Positions 20,283-29,557 of a stretch of 64,000 nt of DNA are shown piece after piece. A model generated the notes under the pieces. The model was not told where the DNA came from. It saw nothing but the letters and a program-made list of their open reading frames with translations, and searched no databases. Made by a program: the position numbers and the translations under genes. Positions within the stretch are counted from its first letter, which is position 1. Each line of letters begins with the position of its first letter. Source of the DNA: Streptomyces sp. LHD-70 (GTDB taxonomy: Bacteria; Actinomycetota; Actinomycetes; Streptomycetales; Streptomycetaceae); assembly GCF_031157275.1 (NCBI RefSeq), contig NZ_JAVIFW010000011.1:236456-300455 (forward strand). The letters are read 5' to 3'.

Positions 20283-21176
20283 TCAGGAGCCGGCGGCACC
20301 ACGTCGGCGCGGGTCGAGCAGATCGCGCAGCCCGTCGCCGAAGACGTTCATCGCCAGGACGACGAGGATGATGAGGATCGACGGATAGACCAGGAGCGTG
20401 GGTTGGACCTCGAGGAAGTCGCGTCCGGCGCCGACCATGGTGCCGAGCGAGGGCAGTGGCGGCTGGGCGCCGAGGCCGAGGAAGCTCAGGCCGGCCTCCA
20501 TCTGGATGGCGAAGCTCACCGAGAGGCTGAGCTGCACGATCACGGGCGCGGCCACGTTCGGCAGGATCGTGCGGAGCAGGATGGTGACACGCCGCGTGCC
20601 CATGATCTCGGAGGCCTCGACGTACTCCACGTTCTTGATGGCCAGGACCTGGCTGTAGACGATCCTGGTGAACCGCGGGATGTACAGCACGCCGATGACC
20701 ATCACGACATTGGTCAGCGCTGGCCCCATCGCGGCCACCACGGCGATGGCGAGGACGATCGGCGGGAAGCTGAGCAGGATGTCGATGCCGCGCATGATGA
20801 CGCCGGACGCGAGGCGGCCGCCGTAGCCGGCCACGAGGCCGAGCACCGTGCCGAGCACTCCAGCGATGACGACAGCCGACAGAGCCACGGCGAGTGACGT
20901 CCGCAGGCCGATCAGCAGCCGGGAGAGCACATCCCGCCCATAGTCGTCGATGCCCAGCAGCCCGCCCTGGGTGAGCGGCCTGCCGACGATGTCGCGGTAG
21001 TCGTGCGGGGCGATCAGCGGCGCCAACAGCGCGGCCAGGACGATCGCCAGCAGGAATCCGCCCGCGACGGACGTGCGGCGGTTGGCCACGAGGCGCCGCA
21101 GGAAGTGCTTCCCGCCGGCCCGGACCGGCTCCGCGGTCCCGCGCTCCGGCGGCGAGGTGAGTGCGACGGTCGACAT
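20283..21176 (-). CDS. ABC transporter permease, DppC type
   Basis: 297 residues. It has an N-terminal cytoplasmic segment, one membrane helix (SVAGGFLLAIVLAALLAPLI), the DppC marker GIDDYGRDVLSRLLIGLRTS, then a five-helix permease domain with the EAA-type loop EYVEASEIMGTRRVTILLRT. It pairs with the DppB-type permease whose stop lies next to this start (21176/21178). It forms the membrane channel of the importer. Confidence 0.92.
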   Translation of the reverse strand: MSTVALTSPPERGTAEPVRAGGKHFLRRLVANRRTSVAGGFLLAIVLAALLAPLIAPHDYRDIVGRPLTQGGLLGIDDYGRDVLSRLLIGLRTSLAVALSAVVIAGVLGTVLGLVAGYGGRLASGVIMRGIDILLSFPPIVLAIAVVAAMGPALTNVVMVIGVLYIPRFTRIVYSQVLAIKNVEYVEASEIMGTRRVTILLRTILPNVAAPVIVQLSLSVSFAIQMEAGLSFLGLGAQPPLPSLGTMVGAGRDFLEVQPTLLVYPSILIILVVLAMNVFGDGLRDLLDPRRRGAAGS

Positions 21177-21177
21177 G

Positions 21178-22122
21178 TCAGGCCTCCTCCACCCGGGGGT
21201 CGAGAACTCGTACAACCAGGTCACCGATGAGGTTGACGAGGATGACGACGGTGGCGACAGCGAGGACGACCGCCTGGATGACGGGGTAGTCCCGCTGCCC
21301 GACCGCGCTCATCAGCAGCGAGCTCACCCCGGGCCAGCCGAAGATCGTCTCCACCAGGACGGTGCTGCCGATCAGGGTGGTCAGCTCGACGGTGGCCGCG
21401 GAGGCCACCGGCAGCAGCGCGGTACGCAGCGCGTGGTCCTTGATCACCCGCCGCTCGGCAAGTCCCTTGGAACGGGCGGTGCGTACGTAGTCGGCGGTGA
21501 GCGTCTCCAGCATCGCCGACCGTGTCATCCGCATGATCACGGCGCATGAGGCGGCGGTGAGGGTGACCACCGGAAGGATGAGGATCTGCAGGTGGGCGAC
21601 GGGGTCTTCCCACGGTGTGGTGAAGCGTTGCGGCGGCAGTATGGGGACGAGGAACGCGAAGACCATCAGGAGCAGCGTTCCGACCACGAACACGGGCAGC
21701 GAGATTCCGAAGATCGATCCGCCGACCAGGAAGTGGTCGGCGGGACGGTCGGCCCGGGTGGCGGCGATCCGGCCGAGCAGTATGCCGAGCACGAGGGCGA
21801 TCGTCAGGGATACCAGGACCAGTTCGAGGGAGTTGCCAAGACGGGACGGCAGGTCCTGCATCACTGGCCGGCTGCTGAGCAGCGAGGTGCCGAGGTCGCC
21901 CTGGAACAGGCGTCCCCAGAAGCCCAAGTACTGCTGCAGGAACGGCTCGTTGAGGTGCATCGCCTCGCGCGTCTGGGCGACCTGTTCGTCGGTAGCCGCC
22001 TCGCCGAGCGCGGCCCGTGCCGGGTCGCCCGGGATGAGCCGTACGAGGAAGAACACGATGCTGCCGACGGCGAAGAGCTGCAGCGCCGCCTGCGCGAAGC
22101 GGGTGACGAGGAAGCGTTTCAC
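21178..22122 (-). CDS. ABC transporter permease, DppB type
   Basis: 314 residues. The start MKRFLVTRFAQAALQLFAVG and the RLIPGDPARAALG segment are typical of DppB/OppB. Six hydrophobic helices and the EAA loop (DYVRTARSKGLAERRVIKDH) follow. The gene is first of the two permeases, 61 bp after the binding-protein gene, and overlaps the reading context of the DppC-type gene downstream. Confidence 0.92.
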   Translation of the reverse strand: MKRFLVTRFAQAALQLFAVGSIVFFLVRLIPGDPARAALGEAATDEQVAQTREAMHLNEPFLQQYLGFWGRLFQGDLGTSLLSSRPVMQDLPSRLGNSLELVLVSLTIALVLGILLGRIAATRADRPADHFLVGGSIFGISLPVFVVGTLLLMVFAFLVPILPPQRFTTPWEDPVAHLQILILPVVTLTAASCAVIMRMTRSAMLETLTADYVRTARSKGLAERRVIKDHALRTALLPVASAATVELTTLIGSTVLVETIFGWPGVSSLLMSAVGQRDYPVIQAVVLAVATVVILVNLIGDLVVRVLDPRVEEA

Positions 22123-22183
22123 GGCGCCTCCCCAATGTCCCCGGCGGCCGCCGTACCCGCGGCGGCCCGGCGTATGCGCGCCC

Positions 22184-23779
22184 TCATATGGTCTTCTCCA
22201 TCCAGGTGCGGCGGAGGGCCACCCCGGTCCAGGAACCCTTCGGCGGGTGCTGGTAGCCCTTGACGTAGTCGTGGTGCGCCTCGCCCTGCCGGCGGCGGAC
22301 GGTCCAGGTCAACGGCAGGAGTTCCAGGGCCCGTTGCTCCACATCGCGGTAGATCTCGTCACGCAGAGAACGGTCGCGGGTGCGGCGGCCCTCCGCGAGG
22401 AGGCGGTCCGTCCGCTCATCCTTGAAGTCGGTGTTGACGGCGAAGGTTCCACTGCTGGCGAGGAAGTCGCCGAGCGAGGAAGGGTCGCCGAACTTCGGTG
22501 CCGTGCCCCAGGAATGCACGGGGAACGTCTTGGCGGTGACGCTGGCCCGGAAGGTCAGCCACTCCTGCTGGGTGAGCTGTACGTCGAGTCCCGCCGCGCG
22601 CATGCCCGGCAGCATCGCCTGCGCCGGACGGGCGATCACCGAGTAGGTGCTGGTGGTGACGACCGGCAGCCGCAGGCCCTCCTGACCGGCCCGCTTGAGC
22701 AGGAACCTGGCCTGCTCCGGGTCGTACGACAATACGTTGTCCAGCTTCCGGGAGTACCCCGCGAAGGCGTCCGGCATCAGCGCTCCGTCGATCGACTCCC
22801 CCTGCCCGAGCAGGGCCGTCTCCAGCACGGAAGGACGGTTGATGGACAGGGCGACGGCCTTGCGGACACGGACGTCGTCGAACGGCGGCTGGCTGGTCAC
22901 GAATCCGACGAAGCCGAATCCGAAGGTCCGGTCCGAGGCGAACCGCAGCCGCGGATTCTCGCTGATGACGCCCACATGCGTCGCGGGCACGTAGTCGATC
23001 ATGTCCACGGTGGCGGTACGCAGCGCCGTCACGCGGGCGTAGTCGTCGCTCATCGGCTGAAACACGATGCCGTTGAGGTACGGGAGTTCAGGGTCGAAGT
23101 AGTCGTCGAAGCGAGCGAAGGTGGTGCTCACCCCGGGCACCCGCTCGACGAACCGGAACGGTCCCGTGCCCATGACCTGGATCTTGGGATCGGCGCCGGA
23201 CTCGATCCACCGCCGGGAGACCACGTTCGCGGTGGGCCCGGCGAGGACGAAGGGGATCGTCGAGTCGGGGTGCTTGAGCCGGAAGACCACTGTGGTCGCG
23301 TCGGTGGCCCTCACCTCTTCAACCAGGTCGAGGAGCGGGCCCGAGCTGGCGGCGGTCTTCTCGTCCATCATCCGGCGGAACGAGAACACCACGTCGTCGG
23401 CGGTCAGCCGTGAGCCGTCGTGGAACCGCACGCCCGTCCGCAGCTTGACCTTGTACGTCGTGGTGTCCGCCCAGCCGAACTCGGCGGCGAGATCGCCCAC
23501 GATGGCTCCGTCCCCGTCGTACTGGAGCAGGCCGTTGTAGGTGAGTTGGCGCAGGAAGTCGGAAGCAGAGCCGGTGGAAACGTGCGGGTCGAGGTTGGCC
23601 GGGTCCGTCGACAGGCCGAAGTGCAGAATCCCGCCCCGGCTCGGCTGCCCGCTCGGGCCGGTTCGGACGGCCTCCATCGACTCCGGCAGGGTCACAGGGC
23701 TTCCGCATCCAGCCAGTGCCGTACTGCCCAGTGCGCCCGCGCTCGCGGCGAGCAGGTGTCGTCTGCTGATTGGTGCCAT
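22184..23779 (-). CDS. ABC substrate-binding lipoprotein, DppA/SBP-5 family
   Basis: 531 residues. The N-terminus MAPISRRHLLAASAGALG ... LAGC combines a twin-arginine motif with a lipobox (Cys at about residue 25), so it is probably a Tat-exported lipoprotein. The SBP family 5 body shows GGILHFGLSTDPANLDPHVS, TYKVKLRTGVRFHDGSRLTA and ALSINRPSVLETALLGQGE. It captures the substrate outside the cell for the permeases encoded downstream. A good promoter precedes it. Confidence 0.92.
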   Translation of the reverse strand: MAPISRRHLLAASAGALGSTALAGCGSPVTLPESMEAVRTGPSGQPSRGGILHFGLSTDPANLDPHVSTGSASDFLRQLTYNGLLQYDGDGAIVGDLAAEFGWADTTTYKVKLRTGVRFHDGSRLTADDVVFSFRRMMDEKTAASSGPLLDLVEEVRATDATTVVFRLKHPDSTIPFVLAGPTANVVSRRWIESGADPKIQVMGTGPFRFVERVPGVSTTFARFDDYFDPELPYLNGIVFQPMSDDYARVTALRTATVDMIDYVPATHVGVISENPRLRFASDRTFGFGFVGFVTSQPPFDDVRVRKAVALSINRPSVLETALLGQGESIDGALMPDAFAGYSRKLDNVLSYDPEQARFLLKRAGQEGLRLPVVTTSTYSVIARPAQAMLPGMRAAGLDVQLTQQEWLTFRASVTAKTFPVHSWGTAPKFGDPSSLGDFLASSGTFAVNTDFKDERTDRLLAEGRRTRDRSLRDEIYRDVEQRALELLPLTWTVRRRQGEAHHDYVKGYQHPPKGSWTGVALRRTWMEKTI

Positions 23780-23824
23780 GACATCTCCACGCGTCGGGGC
23801 CGGCGTTGAGTGCAAGTGCACAAA

Positions 23825-23880
23825 CGGTGTGGATCCACCGTGCATGGAGCAGGTATACATGGGGTCCACACCGAGGTCAA
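23825..23880 (-). promoter_or_regulatory. promoter and operator of the ABC/creatininase operon
   Basis: On the minus strand, TTGACC (23875-23880) and TATACC (23852-23857) are separated by 17 bp, a near-consensus sigma-70 type promoter. A perfect 9-bp inverted repeat (CGGTGTGGA at 23825-23833 and TCCACACCG at 23865-23873) brackets the -10 element, as a repressor site would. The overlapping GTATACAT resembles half of the GntR palindrome at 16950. Confidence 0.6.
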
Positions 23881-23940
23881 CGGTCCTGCAGGGATGCCTA
23901 TTTGGGCGGCCGCTGCTATGCCAACGCTGTCTGACCAGGT

Positions 23941-24180
23941 GGGCGACCGGGCTCCCCCGACTTCGCTGACCGGTTCCGGATGGCGGCGGGTCTCGTCGTC
24001 TCGGGGGTGACGCACGCGTTCTTCGATCGCCGGTGGCCGGTCCGCTGGCTGTTGGAGCACATCGGATCGAAGGGCTTCGCGGAGCTGAAGGCCGCGGGGA
24101 TGAACGGTATGCATTTGACCGATCAAGCCCTGCATCAGACCGCGCTTCTCGTCTCCGCTCTCCTGATCACCCTTCTGTGA
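23941..24180 (+). pseudogene. C-terminal fragment of a membrane-type hypothetical protein
   Basis: About 77 codons read coherently (PDFADRFRMAAGLVVSGVTH ... FFDRRWPVRWLLEHIGSKGF ... NGMHLTDQALHQTALLVSAL) and stop at 24178-24180. In-frame stops precede it and no start signal is present. The pattern resembles mobile-element hypothetical proteins of Streptomyces that end in a hydrophobic helix. I cannot name the family. It abuts the recombinase remnant on the other strand. Confidence 0.5.
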
Positions 24181-24700
24181 GCTGGGGATTCTGATGAGGG
24201 ACTGTGGGAAGCCCGAGCGAGACAGGTCCGGTTCGCTCGAAGCGGCGGGCCTGTTCTCGCTTGCTTCGCAGGAAGGTGAGGGTGAGGTCGAGGCCGTCGA
24301 TCTCTCCTCGCCAGTCCTCGGCGACGGCGCGTTCGCGGCGGGCGAGGAGGTCCTCCTCCAGTTCGTCCAGGCGGGGCAGCATCTTCGGGTTGATGCTCGG
24401 CATCGGGCAGCGGATGCAGGCGTGTTCGTGCTGGCAGGGAGTTCCGTAGGGGCGTCCGCAGGAGCCGAGTTCGACCCTGCACTTTCCGTCTCGGTCGGCT
24501 GCCTGGAAGCCTTGCGGGCACACGACTCCGACACGATCGAGGCCCTCGCCGACTCCCGCCCCCGCAGCGGCAGTTGGGCAGGCGATGGCGTCGAGGACGG
24601 GGCGGCCGTCGAGAGTGAGGACGCATTCGGGGCTGACGCCGATGGCCTGGGCGGCGACGAGATGGGCGGCCGGGTCAGTGCGGGGGCGCGGGAGCTGCTG
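24167..24700 (-). pseudogene. site-specific recombinase, C-terminal remnant
   Basis: The tail ELGSCGRPYGTPCQHEHACI plus RCPMPSINPKMLPRLDELEE is the cysteine/histidine-rich C-terminus typical of Streptomyces tyrosine recombinases. It continues with DWRGEIDGLDLTLTFLRSKR to a stop at 24167. Upstream, residues TDPAAHLVAAQAIGVSPECV stay in frame, but the catalytic core (the R, H, R, Y residues) is missing and there is no start. It is therefore a truncated integrase gene at a recombination scar. Confidence 0.65.
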
Positions 24701-24958
24701 AAGTTTTCCTCGCCGCGGGATCCTGTTCAGCTGGCGCGGTTTGTACGGTTGCGGGTGCTGGAGCCCGAGGGCGAGTACTGGCGGCGTGGGATCGAGGCCT
24801 GCGCCCGGTATGTGAAAGAGACCGGCGCGGAGCAGTTGCGGGTGTCGTACGACTACGTCACCCCCGAGGGCTGGTCGCCTGCAGGGTTTCCGCTCGGGAC
24901 GTGGCTCGCCGACCCGGAGGGGAACGAGTTCTGCGTCCTTGCGGGCCGCCGCCCCTGA
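24701..24958 (+). pseudogene. helicase-associated domain fragment fused to a VOC-protein end
   Basis: The frame reads DPVQLARFVRLRVLEPEGEY, EACARYVKETGAEQLRVSYD, YVTPEGWSPAGFPLGTWLAD, a good match to one helicase-associated (HA) repeat. After LAD it changes to PEGNEFCVLAGRRP, the standard last residues of glyoxalase/VOC proteins. The short shared string L-A-D marks the join. No start belongs to it. I infer an illegitimate join of two unrelated gene ends. Confidence 0.55.
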
Positions 24959-25045
24959 CCGGAGGCTCGCACACCGCGCCAGACCTACTCCCGGTCGCCT
25001 ATCGGTTTCGCGGGCTCGAGGGGCTGGCCTCAGCGGCCGGGCCGG

Positions 25046-25897
25046 TCAGAACAGGTGCTCGTACCCCAGTGCCACGAGGTTGTCGCGGGAGGTCTTCAGG
25101 CAGTCGTACGGGTCGCGGCCGTACTGCTGGTCCTGCTCGATGAGCAGGTACTCGGCGCCGGAGACCAGCGACTGGTCGAGGATCTCGGTCCACTCGAGGT
25201 TGCCCTCGCCGACCTCGCCGAACTCCACCACCCCGGTGAACGCCTGCATGAACGCGGCAAGGTCCCCGTTCTGCAGCGCCTCGAACGCGGCCGGGTCCAT
25301 TTCGCCGATACGGTAGTCCTTGAGGTGCACGAGGTCCACCAGGCCCGCGTACTTCTCCAACGTGCGGACGGGGTCCTTGCCGCCACGCTGCACCCAGTGC
25401 ACGTCGATCTCCAGGCGCATCGTGGGCGCCTCGGCGCGGATGATGTCGAGCAGGGTGCTGCCCCCGCGCTTCGCGAACTCGACGTGGTGGTTGTGGTAAT
25501 AGAGCGTGATGTCCTCGTCGGCGAGGCGGGCGGAGGCCTCCTCTGCCTGGCGGCAGAAGTCCAGCAGCGCCTCGTGCGAGGCCATCGCGGAGAACGGCAT
25601 CATGCCGATGCGCAGCCGGGAGGAGCCCAGTGTCTTGGTGTCTTTGACGATCTTGCCGAAGTCCTCCAGGAGGGAGTCGTTCGGCCCGCCGCCCAGGCCG
25701 GCGGACAAGGCGCCGAAGTCGGTGCCGAGTTCGTCCTTGGCCCGGCGCATCTCCGCCACGTTCTCCGGGGTCATGGCGATCTGTGAGACCTCGACGGCGG
25801 AGAAGCCGGACTTCTGAAGGCGCCGGAGCACCTCGTACGGCCCCGTCTCCTCGACCTTGTTCTTCAGCATCATCATCTGGACGCCGATCTTGGGCAT
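25046..25897 (-). CDS. sugar phosphate isomerase/epimerase (TIM-barrel, AP-endonuclease-2 family)
   Basis: 283 residues with a TIM-barrel pattern: KIGVQMMMLKNKVEETGPYE start, a Glu/His set in ITLYYHNHHVEFAKRGG, the metal-type MRLEIDVHWVQRGGKDP (Asp, His) and LVHLKDYRIGEM, with the last Glu in VGEGNLEWTEIL. These fit the xylose-isomerase-like family that epimerises or isomerises sugars and inositols. It is the last gene of a three-gene minus-strand operon with a dehydrogenase and a second isomerase. Confidence 0.88.
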   Translation of the reverse strand: MPKIGVQMMMLKNKVEETGPYEVLRRLQKSGFSAVEVSQIAMTPENVAEMRRAKDELGTDFGALSAGLGGGPNDSLLEDFGKIVKDTKTLGSSRLRIGMMPFSAMASHEALLDFCRQAEEASARLADEDITLYYHNHHVEFAKRGGSTLLDIIRAEAPTMRLEIDVHWVQRGGKDPVRTLEKYAGLVDLVHLKDYRIGEMDPAAFEALQNGDLAAFMQAFTGVVEFGEVGEGNLEWTEILDQSLVSGAEYLLIEQDQQYGRDPYDCLKTSRDNLVALGYEHLF

Positions 25898-25964
25898 GGC
25901 TACTCCTTCGTCCTGGGGCGTTTCGGCCGGCCGCCGAGAGGGCCGGAGGGCTGGTCGTGCGGTG

Positions 25965-26978
25965 TCAGCCGACGGCGGTCAGCCGGTCCTCGCCGAGGTC
26001 GCTCTGGGCGTAGACGTCCTTGAGGATGCGGAGGGACTTCGTGGCCTCGCGCGGACTGATCCAGAACGGCTCGTCCTCGCCCAGCCGTGCGTAGAAGTCC
26101 CGGATGAGTGCCTCGTGGGAGACGCCCCAGTAGGTGCGCCCGTTCGACGGCGCCCGGCGCTCCTTCACCGTCTCCACGCGGCCGTCGGCGTGCGTGATGG
26201 TGAGGTCGCCGCGGATCGAGAGGGTCCCCCGCTCGGCGGTGATGTCGATCGTGACGGGAGCGTGGACCACGTTGGTGAGCGAGCCGAAGACGACGCTGCG
26301 GGCTCCGCCGTCGTGGGTCAGGAGCAGTTCGGCGGTGTCTTCGACTTCGATGACGTCGCCGTAAAGGCGTGTGGAGGCGCGGCCGTTGACGTCGACGACG
26401 TCGCCGACGAGCCACTGCACCAGGTCGAGGGTGTGGATGGCCTGGTTGATGAGCAGCCCACCGCCGGCGGTCTCCCACCGCCCGCGCCACGGTTTGGCGC
26501 GGTAGTAGTCCGCGGTGCGGGCCCACATCACCGTGGCGGTGGCGCCGAGCACGGCGCCCACCTCGCCGGAGTCGAGCAGCTCGCGGGCGGCCTGCGAGGT
26601 GGCGTTGTACCGGTTCTGGAAGCACACGCCGATGCGGGTGTCGCTGCGCTCGGCCGCCTCGACGAGCCGCTCGGCCTCCTCGTGGGTGTGCGCGAGTGGC
26701 TTCTCGATGAGCACGTGCACGCCGGCGTCGAGGAGGTCCAGCGCCACGGGCACGTGCTGGTGGTGCGGGGTGCAGACGTGGGCGACGTCGGGGCGCATCT
26801 CCGCGAGGAGGGCGCAGTGGTCGGCGAAACCAGGGACGCCGTACCGCTCGACGGCGGCCGCGAGGGCTTCGGGGTCGGTGTCGCACACGGCGACCAGCTC
26901 GATCTCCTCCACCGCCTCGATGGCCTCGAGGTGGATGGTCGAGACGTCTCCGCATCCGATGACTGCTGCTGTGGTCAA
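25965..26978 (-). CDS. Gfo/Idh/MocA-family oxidoreductase
   Basis: 337 residues. The N-terminal Rossmann fold begins TTAAVIGCGDVSTIHLEAIE, the family motif EKPLAHTHEEAERLVEA follows (about residue 93), and the catalytic-region block GGGLLINQAIHTLDLVQWLVG holds the active His. These enzymes oxidise or reduce sugars, inositols or their derivatives with NAD(P). It lies between two TIM-barrel isomerase genes, so oxidation followed by isomerisation of a sugar is likely. Confidence 0.92.
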   Translation of the reverse strand: MTTAAVIGCGDVSTIHLEAIEAVEEIELVAVCDTDPEALAAAVERYGVPGFADHCALLAEMRPDVAHVCTPHHQHVPVALDLLDAGVHVLIEKPLAHTHEEAERLVEAAERSDTRIGVCFQNRYNATSQAARELLDSGEVGAVLGATATVMWARTADYYRAKPWRGRWETAGGGLLINQAIHTLDLVQWLVGDVVDVNGRASTRLYGDVIEVEDTAELLLTHDGGARSVVFGSLTNVVHAPVTIDITAERGTLSIRGDLTITHADGRVETVKERRAPSNGRTYWGVSHEALIRDFYARLGEDEPFWISPREATKSLRILKDVYAQSDLGEDRLTAVG

Positions 26979-27142
26979 TGTGCTTCCTTACCCGATGAGG
27001 CGGCGAGGTGACGGGCGGCCCAGGCGTAGGCGAGCGGGTGTGCCTCGTACACGGAGATGGACGCCGGCCGGCTCGATGTCGACGTTCAAGTCGTCGTCAA
27101 CGGCCCGCCGCGGCCGGGTGGTTCGGGATGTCGTCGTGAGGC

Positions 27143-27970
27143 TCACCGGTACTCGATGCCCTCGGACTTCAGGATGTCGGTGAATGCCTGCCACGCCTCG
27201 GTGAACAGGTCGGGGCCGGAGAAGCCGCCGAGGCTGTGCGCCTGGGACAGGTGTGGCTCGAGGGAGAAGAAGCCGTCGAAGCCGTCCTCGCGCAGCGCGC
27301 GGACGGTCTCCACGAGCTCGCCGTCACCACGGCCGGCGGCGACGACTTCGCCGTCGGCAAGGTGGGCGTCCTTGATTTGGACGTACTCGAGGTGGGGCCG
27401 GAGGCCGGCGTAGCCCTCGGTGAAGGGCCGCACGCCTACCTGGACGAAGTTGGCGGCGTCCCACGCGGCGCGCAGGTTCGGCGACCCCACGGACTCCAGG
27501 ATGTCGACGCAGCGGCGCGGGATGTCGCCGTAGATCTCTTTTTCGTTCTCGTGCAGGAGGATCACATCAGCCTCTTCTGCTACGTCGGCCAGGGCGCGCA
27601 TGCGGCGCAGCACCTCGTCGCGGTGGTCGTCCGGGTTGTCGCCGGGGCGGATGAAGAAGGAGAAGATCCGGATGTACGGGGCGCCGAAGTGGTGGGCGAC
27701 ATCGACGGCGTGGCGGGCTCGGTCGAGGTGAGCCTCGAAGTCCTCGTCGACGACGATCTTCCCGATCGGGGACCCGATGCTCGAGACCTTCAGGCCGTGG
27801 GCGTCGAGGATCTTCTTCGCCCGGGAGAGCTGGTCGGCGTCCAGGTCGAGCACATTGGTGCCCCAGGCGCTACGGAACTCGAGGTAGGACATGCCGAGCT
27901 TCTTGAGGAGGGCTGCCTGCTCCTCGAGGTCGGCGGAGATCTCGTCAGAGAATCCCGAGAGTGTCCACAT
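27143..27970 (-). CDS. sugar phosphate isomerase/epimerase (TIM barrel)
   Basis: 275 residues starting MWTLSGFSDEISADLEEQAA, with family metal ligands in VILLHENEKEIYGDI (Glu), NLRAAWDAANFVQVG (Asp), YVQIKDAHL and FSLEPHL (Glu). It is the first gene of the operon and is divergent from the second Gfo/Idh/MocA gene. The 164 bp before the next gene contain a short open tail (VYEAHPLAYAWAARH) that I cannot assign. Confidence 0.87.
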   Translation of the reverse strand: MWTLSGFSDEISADLEEQAALLKKLGMSYLEFRSAWGTNVLDLDADQLSRAKKILDAHGLKVSSIGSPIGKIVVDEDFEAHLDRARHAVDVAHHFGAPYIRIFSFFIRPGDNPDDHRDEVLRRMRALADVAEEADVILLHENEKEIYGDIPRRCVDILESVGSPNLRAAWDAANFVQVGVRPFTEGYAGLRPHLEYVQIKDAHLADGEVVAAGRGDGELVETVRALREDGFDGFFSLEPHLSQAHSLGGFSGPDLFTEAWQAFTDILKSEGIEYR

Positions 27971-28200
27971 GCTGGGGTGCTCCTAACTGAGCCTGGTCAA
28001 AGGGTCGCTCAGCCACCATGGACGAAGTCCGCGGGCCGGCCCACGTGTTGCCGTTTATTGCCACGCCTGGAGAGCGGCGCCATGCGGAAACATGTGGCAA
28101 CTCGTGGCTGCCCTCGGTGTGGACCCGCAGAGTGAACCGCAACTGTGCCGCACGACGGGCCTGTTCCCGGGTGCGCCCGCTATACGAAGGAGAACCTCCC
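27971..28200. promoter_or_regulatory. divergent promoter region with GGCAA-type boxes
   Basis: Between the divergent isomerase and oxidoreductase genes lie TGTTGCCGTTTATTGCCAC (starting near 28046) and TGTGGCAACTCGTGG (near 28094). These TTGCC/GGCAA half-sites recur upstream of the MFS gene at 29440-29540. They look like operators of a LacI-type repressor that is not encoded nearby. A GAAGGAGAA ribosome site precedes the 28201 start. Confidence 0.5.
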
Positions 28201-29382
28201 ATGTCCAGGAAGGTCAGGCTCGGGATCATCGGGTTCGGGACCCAGGGATCCATGTACGCCAAGTTCATCAAGAACGGCATGGTCCCCAACATGGAGATCG
28301 GCGGCATCGTCGATATCCACCCCGAGAAGCGGGATGCCGCCGCCAAGGAATTCAACGCGCCGGTGCACGAGGACTATCAGTCCCTGCTGGCCGGCGGCGA
28401 CGTGGACGCCGTCGTGACGACGGTGCCGCACTACCTGCACCCGGAGATAGGGATCGCCGCCCTGAAGGCAGGCATTCATGCGCTGGTGGAGAAGCCGGCC
28501 GGGGTCTACACCAAACAGGTCAGGGAGCTCAACGAGTTCGCCGGCCGGCACCCCGAGCTGACGTTCGGGATCATGTTCAACCAGCGCAACAACCCGCTCT
28601 ACCAGCGGATCAAGCAGATCGTGGACGCCGGCGAGATCGGCAGGATCCGCCGGACGAATTGGATCATCACCACCTGGTGGCGCCCGCAGGGCTACTACGA
28701 GCAGTCCGCGTGGCGGGCCACCTGGGGCGGCGAGGGTGGCGGCGTCCTGGTGAACCAGGCCCCGCACCAGCTCGACCTGTGGCAGTGGATCTGCGGCACC
28801 CCGAAGTCGGTCTACTCCAAGGTGGCGTACGGCTTCCGCCGGGACATCGCCGTGGAGGACGAGGTCACTGCCGTGGTCGACTTCGGCGATGGCGCCACCG
28901 GCACCTTCGTCACCGCCGTCCACGACCTCGTGGGGACGGACCGGCTGGAGATATTGGGCGACCAGGGCAAGATCGTCGTCGACGGCTCCAAGTCCGCCAC
29001 CGTCACCCGCCTGGTGAAGGACGAGCGTGAGCTCTCGGACGCCATGGGCATGGACGACGTGCGCAAGCTCTTCATGGGCGAGATGGACCCGACCGCGTAC
29101 TACACGCAGGAGGTCATCGAGTTCGACTCTGCCTGGGGCACGCAGCACTCGGGCGTGCTGGAGAACTTCGCGGCGAACATCCTGGACGGCACCCCGCTGC
29201 TGGCGCCGGGCAGCGACGGCATCAACGGCGTGCGGCTGGCCAACGCGATCCACCTGTCCAGCTGGCTCGGCGAGGAGGTTCCGCTCGACTTCGAGGAGGA
29301 CCTCTACCTGACCGAGCTCAACAAGCGCATCCGCTCCGAAGGCAAGTTCCCCGAGCGTGCGGCGGCGACCACCGCCGGCTGA
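28201..29382 (+). CDS. Gfo/Idh/MocA-family oxidoreductase
   Basis: 393 residues. Rossmann start RKVRLGIIGFGTQGSMYAKF, family EKPAGVYTKQ motif (about residue 99), and the substrate-domain block GGGVLVNQAPHQLDLWQWIC with the usual histidine. The WWRPQGYYEQSAWRATWGGE stretch is typical of the larger carbohydrate dehydrogenase members. ATG 28201 follows GAAGGAGAACCTCCC. It is divergent from the isomerase operon and followed by the MFS carrier, forming a two-directional sugar-catabolism locus. Confidence 0.92.
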   Translation: MSRKVRLGIIGFGTQGSMYAKFIKNGMVPNMEIGGIVDIHPEKRDAAAKEFNAPVHEDYQSLLAGGDVDAVVTTVPHYLHPEIGIAALKAGIHALVEKPAGVYTKQVRELNEFAGRHPELTFGIMFNQRNNPLYQRIKQIVDAGEIGRIRRTNWIITTWWRPQGYYEQSAWRATWGGEGGGVLVNQAPHQLDLWQWICGTPKSVYSKVAYGFRRDIAVEDEVTAVVDFGDGATGTFVTAVHDLVGTDRLEILGDQGKIVVDGSKSATVTRLVKDERELSDAMGMDDVRKLFMGEMDPTAYYTQEVIEFDSAWGTQHSGVLENFAANILDGTPLLAPGSDGINGVRLANAIHLSSWLGEEVPLDFEEDLYLTELNKRIRSEGKFPERAAATTAG

Positions 29383-29443
29383 CGTTCCCCGCCAACGCCC
29401 CGGCGTCGCCCCTCGCGGGCGGCGCCGGCAACGCCCTGCCGCA

Positions 29444-29540
29444 CTGGCAACAAGTGCGAACAACAAGTGTGTTGCCGGGAACATCGCGACGGCCGTGGGC
29501 GAAAGTCCTGTCGGCGGCAACTACTGGCAACCGCTTGCCA
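29444..29540 (+). promoter_or_regulatory. cluster of GGCAA/TTGCC operator-like repeats
   Basis: A perfect palindrome TGGCAACCGCTTGCCA is at 29525-29540. Just upstream, GGCAACA (from 29446) and TGTTGCC (ending near 29476) form a wider inverted repeat. The same half-site occurs at 28046-28108, suggesting one regulator for the isomerase, dehydrogenase and MFS genes. Confidence 0.55.
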
Positions 29541-29557
29541 CGCAGCATGACGCCTGT

